Source: Neurospora tetraspora (Eukaryota; Ascomycota; Sordariomycetes; Sordariales; Sordariaceae). From it: a stretch of 64,000 nt of DNA. Made by a program: the position numbers and the translations under genes. The notes under the pieces are model-generated. The model ran no database searches and was not told where the DNA came from. It saw only the letters and a program-made list of their open reading frames with translations. Location: positions 8,397,639-8,461,638 of the forward strand of contig NW_026944383.1 of the NCBI RefSeq assembly GCF_033439725.1, in the 5' to 3' direction. Shown here one piece after another: positions 55,657 to 64,000 of this stretch (position 1 is its first letter; the number at the start of each line of letters is the position of its first letter).

Positions 55657-57744
55657 GTTTGGTGATGCTTTGGAGGTTATATCGTCGGGTCGGTTATGGA
55701 CGCAACAAACGGTCGGTCATGCCAGTCGCGAGTGTGCTATCGGGCACAGGCAAGTGCGGATTGTGATGTGTGTGCTATGGTGTACAGAGGTATGTCGAGA
55801 TCGTTCGCCAAAGTCCGTTTGCGGCTTCGTGGCGGGGTGGATCAGTTGGGACAGCTCAACTGCGACGGAGCATTGCGTCAGGTTGATGGAAGCTGTCGTC
55901 TGTAGGGGTCTGGGGAGGAGGTTTAGTCAATGTCAATCCTCTCTGGTCGTAATTTCTGCGCATTACCCACAGAGATAGGTACCGCTAGAGGTTGATGGAG
56001 CTATGGCAGCTCTTGAAACAATCGTGTACGACGGTTGGATGTGAAGAGAGGTCACAAGCAGTGGTGGGAACCTGGTTGGCGATGTGGCCGCGGCCGGGGG
56101 ACTTGGGCCCTTGTAGCGATGGCAATTGTGGGGTATATCAATCGCAATGGCCGGCGCTTTGACGTCGGGTGTTGGAGCTATGGCGCCGGTGTCGAATCGT
56201 GATGCGCTACCGTGCCAAGGTGCTTGTAGCTCAAGTAGGAGAGGTAGCTGATGGTGAATAGTACCTAGGTAGACAACGACGAAGAAGAGAAAAAGAAATG
56301 AAGTGATTGTTCTCTCGTCCCCATCTTGGTTGCTGCGCCCGTCGGCAGGTCCAGATGAAGATGGCAAGCGGCACTGTCTCCCGCAACCGTTCGGCAGCGT
56401 CGTTTTGGTTTAGTGCCGAATACAGTGCGTGGTACCCCGTAACCGCCGGCACCCAATCCGTCCAGTTTCAGCGACTGCGACGATGTTTATCTCGACGACC
56501 ACAACAGCAAGAAGTGCAGGAATCACAAGAACGTTTCAGGCATCTGTCAGGATGCATGGAAGCTGGTTTCCAGAAGGAGGGGAGGTAAGACGCAAGAAGA
56601 GGTGAGCTTCCCACCTAGCTGACGGCGATGATGTAGCTGTTGGTCCCCTTCTTTGTCCTCGTTTCAAGCTGACAGCTACGTATCTCGAACCACTCCAGGC
56701 TCTGGAATCATTCGCTGACAGCCATTGGAAGGATCAGAACAGGGCTTCTCGAAGGGTGACGCGCTGTGCTGTGTTGTTGTCACACCCCACATCCAATACT
56801 ACCACCGTTATCGACGACGACGAGGACGCCAACAGCACCGTCTTTTCCCGACTTCCCGCCGATATCGATTCCATTCCTCACCGCTGTGCTACTACAAGCT
56901 TTCTGTCGATGGTCACAAGGGCCGGAAGCGGATTGCTAGCCGACCAGCGTACCTCTGCTGTCGACTGATGAGCATCACGATATCCACCTCGATGACTTCA
57001 TGCCGTGGAGTACTGCACGACAGCAGCATCCTTGTGGTTCGCTGTCCTGCCGTTCAACCTCGAGACATCACAAGAGTCATTCAGCCGCTTCAACGACTAC
57101 ATAGCGTCGGACAACCCGATATAACGAGCGACAAGAAAGAGATGGCGCTGTATAGGCTACACCCATGAAGACCCTGAAGACCCTGAAGAAGAGCACCCCG
57201 GGACCCGGACTGGTTGCCGCCACAGCCCTGCAGAATCCCTTTTCCAGAACAATTCTAGCTTCTGGACCGTGCACAGAGTCGTCAACGGTCAAATTCTGGG
57301 CAAACAACATCACAACAACATCAGCAAAAAGGGACACCAGCCTGGATATCCACGCGAACCATGGCTGCGGATGTCTTTTGTTGTTCCGCGAAGAACATGG
57401 CAATCTCCAAAGACAAACAATCATCTGTACCGGATCAAGTGCCGGTTGGATGACAACACGCGGGATCTCCGTAGGCCGTAATAGGAGGTCCCCACGTTTT
57501 TGATCCCATGTTTCCACGTTCATCACACTTGGACTGTCAATGCTGTCGGTAGCCGTCCGGTAAGCTTCGATTCCTCGCCCTATCTACCAGCTCATCATCT
57601 CCGAAAGTGCATAACTAACACTATCGTAGACAGAAAGTGGATGGCTGTGCACAAGCTCCCTCGTGTATAAGGTGCCTTTGCATATCAAGACTTCGGTCTT
57701 GCTCGGCGTTCGCTTGACATAGGCTTGAGCGAAGCTCTCTGACC
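55657..57744. other. Promoter region and unassigned DNA
   Basis: This is 2.1 kb upstream of the cyclic-nucleotide/F-box gene. Frames up to 149 codons occur on both strands (57077-57526 minus, 56725-57168 plus), but none has a recognisable domain and they overlap. No RNA gene was recognised. Confidence 0.5.
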
Positions 57745-58764
57745 ATGGAGATTACGACCCTGTTGCGGTTGTTTTTGAGTCTACTGTTCATGTTGTGTCG
57801 TCGATGATCCTGACGATCTGGATAAGTGGGCACGAAATGACCGGTGCTGGACGGAATCTCAAAACGGTGGATTGCGTCTGAAGTTTGAGTGCTCCCACAA
57901 GCCCGCTCAGGCTCCATCAAAGCCTTTCAAGCCTCTGAAGCCACTGGTACGGAAATTGACTTGGTGGTGGGCAATGATACGGGATTTCCTGGACCGGACC
58001 GGGTTAATCGTTCAGCAACAACCATCCATGCTAAACCAACTTCCGCTCACATGTCTCCTTCCGGTAGTCCTCATCATCTTGGGCAGAACACTTTGGATAC
58101 TGCACAAGCATCTCAAGGCGATCAAGAGCCAGGATGATCCTATCCCTTTACCGTCGGATCTATATCTGCTCATCGGTGTACTAGTCAAGGCAAGTCTGAC
58201 TTCATTCCCACCCAGCTTTTGGTTGCTAACAAGTCTATCTACGAATGCGTTGACCGCGATCTCCGTGCCGTGTGTCCTTTTCTTCCCCGAAATCATATAC
58301 ACACATCGTCTGCTCCAGCTCCAGGAGCTTCAAGTGCAGGGGCAAGCTCAGCGAATGGTACACCCACGTCTACAGACCAAAACCTGGAAGAACACAACGC
58401 AACCCCTCCCCTCATCATCATCCACACCGCATGGATGTCCGGCCGCAGTACATTGGTATGCCTGTCTTTTGCAACCGCTGCTTTGGAATTTTGGGATCTC
58501 TTCCTCGGTACGCTGCAAGTGAGCGCGAGTAACTATGGAAGCACGACGTGGCAGGCGGACCTTGCGGGGTTGCTGATTGTGATGCTGATGGAGATGGTGA
58601 CGGTTGTAGGATTGGTTGCGGTTTTGTGGATGGGAATAAGTAGAAAACGGAAAGGGAAGCGAAACCTGCGAATGAAGCCGGCGACGAATCTGCAGAGGAT
58701 GGTTTTGACGATTTGGGTTGATAGGATGAACATGTTACGATCCAATAAGGGATCACTTATGTAA
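57745..58764 (+). pseudogene. Possible membrane-protein gene with conflicting frames
   Basis: MEITTLLRLFLSLLFMLCRR at 57745 looks like a signal peptide but meets a stop. The second frame (57779-58522) then reads naturally, with two or three hydrophobic segments (LPLTCLLPVVLIILGRTLWI; TALTAIS-like stretches). From 58219 the first frame reads naturally to 58764, with a Ser/Ala/Pro linker and two membrane segments (AALEFWDLFL; LLIVMLMEMVTVVGLVAVLW). I could not find introns that join these pieces. Either a multi-intron membrane protein or a frameshifted, decaying gene is possible. No family was recognised. Confidence 0.35.
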
Positions 58765-58781
58765 GCAGCTAGATAGACCAA

Positions 58782-59589
58782 TCAGGAGCGCGCCGCAGAG
58801 CCGCAACCGTAATAGCGGCGCAGCGGCGCCCTTCTGAAGGTCGGTATATAAGACGGCCTCCCCAGGCCTCTTATATTACGGCTCTTCAGCAAGCAATAGC
58901 TTTCACAATCGATCAGTACCTTTTGGCTACTACTACCGTTGTTCTTATTCCCAGCGATATACTCCTGTGCTTGTAACGGTTCGTCACAGAACACAGGAGG
59001 GACTGGGCCGGGAGGTGTTCCATAGTAGTCGTTCATGGCGTCTTGACGCATCAACACAACGGAAACTCTCATTGACCCCAGCCTGAGATCTTCTTGGTAG
59101 GTAAGCAGTTCTAGCAGGCTCCAGTGCCGGCCTGTATCCCTTGATCGTCCAATTCGTGTGGATATGAGCCGGGCTGATGCTCTTGTACAAAGGGGCATGC
59201 AACTCAGTCTTAAAGCCGGTGCTCCCCGCCGCGTGTTGAGAGCGAAACATACAATGTACCGCAAACTCTGGACGACGAGTCAGTTGTTAATGCCATCATA
59301 TCCTCTAGCAGTGAGTGGCTTACAAGGAAGTGGCGATAAGCCTGGGAATAAGTCCAAATCTTGCCCGTTCAATTGCCTCTACCAACTTCCATCCCACGTG
59401 GACGAAGATGATCCTGGTAATTACCGTATCGGTGGTGTCGTCTTGTTCTGGCACGGCCGGCGAGGGAGAGAAAGATCTGGAAGATTTCCCGTCCAACCGG
59501 CAAGACATGAAGGCATGGTAAACTCCCGCTATCAAGAGAACGTGGGGAGTGATGATGAGGAGGAGCACGGGGTCAGACATGTCGTCCAT
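58782..59589 (-). pseudogene. Possible small gene on the minus strand, structure unresolved
   Basis: A minus-strand frame at 59320-59589 starts MDDMSDPVLLLIITPHVLLI (one membrane segment) and stops inside an intron-like sequence: GTAAGC donor, CTGAC branch site, CAG acceptor, 55 bp. The next frames (HAPLYKSISPAHIHTNW; then DAMNDYYGTPPGPVPPVF down to 58782) read naturally, but in phases that this intron does not restore. It is therefore either mis-split by me or a decayed gene. No family was recognised. TATATAAG at about 58851 lies on the other strand. Confidence 0.3.
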
Positions 59590-60314
59590 AGCTTCTTCGG
59601 TGCTGCTACGCCTGGCTGGGAAAGATTGACGATGACATTATCATCATGGAGAAAGCGGTGGGATGGGGGATAGCAGCCATATATCCTAGATTTGCGACCA
59701 TTGCCCGCCAGCCGAAAGCATAGGGTGCATCATGTTCATCTGGCGTCAAGCATTTCTTGCGCCTTGCTCTTGCTGCATCGGCACGCATCCATTGCTTCGG
59801 GTCTCATTGGGGACGGCAAATAGGTGCTTGGTATCCCTTTGTCGTCAAGAATCTGTCAGGACGTTCATAAGCAGTCAACTCAGATTAATGTCGCGGGACC
59901 ACAGCGAGAAATATCGTGAGGAAGAGCCGACGGATCTCGACGATGTCAAAGACGTTGTCACTTGTCAGTTGTCAAGTCATCCAAAGGCAAAGGCAGGTAC
60001 AGAGGTAGAAGAGGGCAGTTCCTTCGAGCAGGGTTAGGGTCTGTAAAAGCCGACAGCCGGCGCCTAACTCCGACAAGGACGGGAGCGAACGCGCGGGGCT
60101 GCTCGAAGCTTCTCCTCCAGCCCCAGCACTGACCACTGTGACGCACATTACCTAAGCACAGGCACTGCACGTCATCCATCTTTTGCCTTTCTTCGGCGCC
60201 GATATAGATTGGCATCGGTTCCGTTTCCAACCACCGAAGCACCTACAGCAACACCTTCATCACATCTCGACATCGACGGCCACGTTTCTTCAGCATCGAG
60301 TCGCACCCACGATA
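59590..60314. other. Promoter and leader of the Bax-inhibitor-like gene
   Basis: Non-coding as far as I can see. The last 130 bp before the ATG at 60315 are C/A-rich (CACAGCAACACC-like), typical of a fungal 5' leader. Short frames on both strands lack protein character. Confidence 0.55.
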
Positions 60315-61433
60315 ATGTCTTTTACCCTCACCATCCGCGCTGGGCCTGCGCGCCTGGCTTCGCGGATTCCCGAGTTCGCAAAGACATCGAGCGGTCCTGC
60401 CGCCGCCATCCGGGCGTTCCACAAGTCTGCGCCCAAGACCACCAACTTCTTCACCTCGAGGACGACGACTCCCTCGCTCATCGCCCAGAAGCCCGCCACC
60501 AACAGCCTCCTCGCTCGTCTCCAGGGCGCCCGCCGCGGTTACCAGTACCAGTCTCACTCTCAGCCCCAGCAGGACAATGGCCTGTTGATGCGCAAGCTCC
60601 TCGTCGGCGGCGCCATGGTCGGCGGCACCTGGGTTACTCTGCAGTTCATGTTCAACCGGGAGACTCGCGCGGACGGCGGCATGCCCGCGTACGAGAGCTC
60701 GTACCTCAACAAGACCTTCATGCACACTGGACTCGGCATCGGCATCATCGGTCTGTCGGCCTACCAGATGCTCCAGACTGGCTTCACCTATCGTCTCATG
60801 GCTACGAACCCTTGGGTTGTCGCTATCGGTGGTCTCGCTCTCTCTTTCGGTTCCATGCTTGCTACTCGCGCTATTGACCCTGAAAAGTAGGTCTTTTGTG
60901 TTCCTGTTTGTCTGTGTTGTCGCATTCGCTAACACGTTCTTCACAGCTACATTCCCAAGTATGCCTGCTGGGCCGTCTTCAACGCCACCCAGGCCGCCTT
61001 TGTCGCTCCTCTCCTCGCCATGGCTCCTCCCGCTCTCCTCGCTCGCGCCGGTCTCTACACCCTCGCTATGATGGGCGCCATCTCGTTCGTCGGTGCCACC
61101 GCTAAGCAGGAGAAGTACCTCTACATAGGCGGTCCTCTTCTCGCTGGTGCTGCCATTGTCGCCGTTTCTGGTTTCGCTCCTCTGGTCCTCCCCGCCACCG
61201 CCGTCCGCACCCTCGCCTTCACCGAGAACCTCTGGCTCTATGGTGGTCTTGCCGTCTTCGGTGGCTTTACCCTCTATGATGTCCAGAAGGTACTCTACCA
61301 TGCTCGTCTCGCCCAGGCTGGCGTCATCAAGGAGGATCCCGTCAACGAGTCCATCTCGCTTGAGCTCGACTTCCTCAACATCTTTGTTCGCATGGTTCAG
61401 ATTCTCATGATGCAGCAGAACCGCAGGAAGTAA
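60315..61433 (+). CDS. Mitochondrial Bax-inhibitor-1 family protein (GHITM/MICS1-like)
   Basis: Exons 60315-60886 and 60947-61433 are joined across a 60-bp intron (GTAGGT donor, GCTAAC branch site, CAG acceptor), giving 352 residues. The N-terminus (MSFTLTIRAGPARLASRIPE, then AIRAFHKSAPK) is Arg/Ser/Ala-rich like a mitochondrial presequence. About seven membrane segments follow (LLVGGAMVGGTWVTLQFMF; HTGLGIGIIGLSAYQM; PWVVAIGGLALSFGSML; the others after the intron). The family mark near the end is GGFTLYDVQKVL followed by LDFLNIFVRMVQIL. In animals GHITM/MICS1 is an inner-membrane protein shaping cristae and acting in cation/proton exchange. The same location is inferred here. Confidence 0.9.
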
Positions 61434-61883
61434 GGGGTGTTCGTAGGATGAGTTGAACAAGAAAGCGTTGAACAAGATACCAGATCGTTTGCTTTTGAAG
61501 TTTTTGGTTAGCACTCTGCTCAGTGTTTATTGTCGACGGAGGAGTCACGCAAGAAGAAGCTGTTGGTCTGATTCAGTTCAAGCAGTTGTTTGTATTCCAC
61601 TTGTATATCTAGATATCTCAAGAAACTCCCAATAAAAAACGACAAAACCCAAGATCTTCCTTCCGTCCCAAACGCCGTCTGATGCAATGTTGTCGCTTGT
61701 ATGTTAAATCCGTCCATGCCGTGTATGCTGTCCGGGATCCCGCTGTGTTGAATTACCATCCCATCATCTCTCATCCGGATCCTGCCCGAATGTCATCCCC
61801 AGGTTGAGCTTGGCGCATTTCTGCTACCCAAAACTCGGTTCTATGCGCGCTGGGCGCGGCACAATTGCTCAAGACCCGAGCGC
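61434..61883. other. Short intergenic between convergent genes
   Basis: These are the 3' ends of the Bax-inhibitor-like and methionine sulfoxide reductase genes. AATAAAAA at about 61632 may be the polyadenylation signal of the former. Nothing else was seen. Confidence 0.6.
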
Positions 61884-62595
61884 CTACTTGAGTTCAGGGA
61901 ACTTGCGCAAGACGTGACTGGGGCACTCATACCCATCGGGGTTGTTCACCAAGTACAGCTGGTGATACTCCTCAGCATCCCACCACTCCTTGGCCGGGAG
62001 GATCTCGGTGACGATCTTGCCACCCCACCACTGCTCGTTGGCCTTCTTTGTGATCTCCTCCGCAACCTTCTTCTGCTCATCGTTGTGGTAGAAGATACCG
62101 CTGCGATACTGCGCGCCGACATCGGGCCCCTGCATGTTGTGCGTCGTGGGGTCGTGCATCTTGTAGAAGAACTCGAGGAGCTGGGTGTAGGAGAGACGGG
62201 TGGGATCGTAGATCAGGAGGGTCGCTTCGGCGTCTTTGGGCTTGTTAGTGACACAGTCGAGAGAACAAGCAGAGGGAGACCGGCATTCCCGGCAGGGGCT
62301 GCCGGAGGCATCACCACAAAGAAAAAGACTTACGGCCAGTGTTGCCAGAGCAAACTTGCTTGTAGGAGGGGTTGGAGGCGTCACCGCCAATGTAGCCGAC
62401 GCGCGCATCGTAAAGACCCTTGTCGGCAAAGTGCTTGCGGTAGAGGTGCTCAACGCCCCAGAAGCAGCCGGCGGCGACGGTGGCCTTCTCGGCGCCCTCG
62501 GGGACGTGGACGGGGCTGGAAGGGAAGGTGGTGGTGGACATTTTTAAGGTCTGGGTGTTGAGGGAACGGAAGATGCGACCGAGGAGCGAAGACAT
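61884..62595 (-). CDS. msrA: Peptide methionine (S)-S-oxide reductase, two exons
   Basis: Exon 1 is 62334-62595 and exon 2 is 61884-62233, giving 203 residues. The 100-bp intron has a GTAAGT donor, a CACTAAC branch site and an AAAG acceptor. The acceptor at 62234 was chosen over the in-phase-looking one 7 bp earlier because it rebuilds the invariant GHAEA. The catalytic motif GCFWG (Cys44) is followed by VGYIGG and YDPTRLSYTQLLEFFYKMHD, and the end has GYECPSH. MsrA reduces methionine-S-sulfoxide with thioredoxin and protects against oxidants. MSSLLGRIFRSLNTQTLK precedes a second Met (MSTTTF, 62541). Two starts could give a mitochondrial and a cytosolic form. Confidence 0.92.
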
Positions 62596-63814
62596 ATGTT
62601 ACGTTGTTCGGAATGGGACTGGGGATCGCGAAGCTGATGGATGGAGGTCGGGAGCTTTATGAAGCTTCGTAGGGCTGAGTAATAAGTGGACCGAGGTGGA
62701 TGACGAAAGATAGAATGGAGATGGCGTCGTCTGCAAATTTTAAATGCGCTCTTTTTGGGGATGTTACGTCGGTTGAGGGGGGTGCCTCCACTACGGCGCT
62801 CGAGGTTCCCGACCGACAGTGGAGCGGCAGCCCGCCCGCACCGAGCCCCAGCTCGACGACGAACGCTACGCCGACTGCCACGACGGATGCAGGCCGACCC
62901 GCACACACAAGATACCCCGACCACGACGCGATAGATACGTCGCTGCAGAGAGCTATACGTCAGAACAGCCGGGTGGCGGCTAGAAGGCCATTGGCGCCGA
63001 TCATGTCGATTCAACCACGGCAATGCAAAGCTGTCACAGGCAGGCCGCCAACGGGATTGTACACCTCTGCATGGATGTAAAATATTAGCTCGGTTTTTGC
63101 GAGTGGCAAAGAAGCTTAATTTTTGCACAGGAAATGGCTCTCTTGTCGTCTGTCTGCTCCCTGTTTCTTGTAGGATCGCCGTACTAAGCTAACGTTTTAT
63201 ATCCATGTAACACCAGACGTGTACTAAATTAAGGATGCAGAAGCAGAAGAGTACCTGCAGTGTAACCATGCGACTAGCAATGACAATTGGAATGCGTGAC
63301 AGCTTCCTAAAGCTCTTTCCCAATGCCTAGAGGTATCTCTGAGCTGTTCCATAGATAAATTTATAATATCTTGTTCTCTTTTTTTAATTGAGTTTGTTGT
63401 CCATATGCAGCTACCTACAGGTAGCTATGACTGGCACGGAGACAAATCTAGCCCTGATGAGGGCTTACTTAAAGCTGGGAACTAGTCCAGGAATTTGAAC
63501 GATTAATTAGCTAGCCATACCCAGCTTATTCAATAAAGTTAACTTCCCATAGAAACGAGAGCAGTGCTTCCTTTCCACACCTGGTTATAAGAGAATGGCC
63601 GTCGTGAGAGGGAGCCCCATGAGCTGTCTCTGTAACTGCTGTCGCTGTCTGCTGAAGTGCCGACAGTAGAGGAAATGAGCTGTCGTCTATCTCGTTCTGT
63701 CGCAATACCTATAGACGTCTGAGTCAGTCTTGCCCATGCATTTTAGGTAATTCGCTATGTGTCCGATATCTTATACGCGGATGTGACACTCCGAGGGCAT
63801 TCAGAGTAGTCAAA
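62596..63814. other. Subtelomeric DNA, no gene recognised
   Basis: This is 1.2 kb between methionine sulfoxide reductase and the telomere. A minus frame (62544-63128) and a plus frame (62700-63080) overlap and are Arg/Ala-rich without domains. The last 600 bp are AT-richer but lack the dense RIP signature. The sequence just before the telomere is CTCCGAGGGCATTCAGAG. Confidence 0.6.
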
Positions 63815-64000
63815 GGGTTAGGGTTAGGGTTAGGGTTAGGGTTAGGGTTAGGGTTAGGGTTAGGGTTAGGGTTAGGGTTAGGGTTAGGGTTAGGGTTAGG
63901 GTTAGGGTTAGGGTTAGGGTTAGGGTTAGGGTTAGGGTTAGGGTTAGGGTTAGGGTTAGGGTTAGGGTTAGGGTTAGGGTAGGGTTAGGGTTAGGGTTAG
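63815..64000 (+). repeat. Telomere repeat array (TTAGGG)n
   Basis: About 31 tandem TTAGGG units run to the end of the window in the orientation of a right chromosome end. One unit at 63980-63984 is TAGGG, one T short. The array starts abruptly after AGTCAAA. Confidence 0.98.

Noticed and set aside
58797-58882. Imperfect inverted repeat AGAGCCGCAACCGTAATA / TATTACGGCTCT
   Set aside because: The arms differ by an internal insertion and no flanking duplication was found; too weak to call an element.
60243-61514. Minus-strand open frame of 423 codons
   Set aside because: It is the antisense shadow of the Bax-inhibitor-like gene. It is Glu/Arg/Gly-biased without domains, while the plus strand has a spliced, conserved membrane protein.
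1-64000. CRISPR arrays, rRNA genes and secondary-metabolite clusters
   Set aside because: None was seen. The only regular arrays are the telomere, (TTTCG)n, (ATT)n and the 31-bp triplicate, and no polyketide or peptide synthetase motifs occur.

Overview
The window is the right end of a filamentous-fungus chromosome. It closes in about 185 bp of TTAGGG repeats. Genes carry short introns with GTAAGT-like donors and CTAAC/CTGAC branch sites. The first 22.7 kb contains AT-rich blocks in which transposon genes are riddled with C-to-T/G-to-A changes and TAA/TAG stops, the mark of repeat-induced point mutation (RIP). Together these point to Neurospora or a close relative in the Sordariales (inference).

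1-22,732: a transposon graveyard. Three elements can be delimited from their ends. A PIF/Harbinger DNA transposon (4310-9629) has 21-bp inverted ends and a CTA target duplication. A Ty1/copia element (10486-16515) has 155-bp LTRs and an initiator-tRNA-type primer site. A second copia element (17074-22732) has 164-bp LTRs and a perfect GATAG duplication. The copia element at 17074 itself contains a 264-bp GC-normal insertion (22027-22290) flanked by AGGTC. The block at 1-3300 holds two long unrecognised reading frames, degraded in the same way. Between the elements lie GC-normal pieces (3301-4306, 9633-10485, 16516-17068) that look like the original unique DNA split by the insertions.

22,738-34,317: 11.5 kb of GC-normal DNA with no convincing protein gene. 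It holds a (TTTCG)n array and two small non-autonomous transposons, one TA-flanked at 28893-29025 and one Mutator-like at 32296-32719.

34,318-62,595: the gene-bearing part. In order: an XLF/Nej1-type end-joining factor (-), a DUF7918-type protein in five exons (+), a coiled-coil protein of unknown function (+), a CCHC zinc-knuckle protein (-), a disordered protein rich in SUMO-type motifs (-, two exons), a possible small membrane protein (-), an AAA+ ATPase (+), a protein with two cyclic-nucleotide-binding domains, an F-box and leucine-rich repeats (-), two doubtful loci at 57.7-59.6 kb, a mitochondrial Bax-inhibitor-like membrane protein of GHITM/MICS1 type (+, two exons), and methionine sulfoxide reductase A (-, two exons). 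They do not form a pathway cluster. They look like ordinary chromosomal genes running up to 1.2 kb from the telomere repeats. No telomere-linked helicase was recognised.

The most informative new observations are structural. The LTRs of both copia elements are mutated on their inner halves and nearly intact on their outer halves, so RIP faded within the LTRs. An unmutated insertion sits inside a RIP-destroyed element. Two neighbouring genes encode unrelated proteins that both carry SUMO-acceptor and SUMO-interaction-like motifs.
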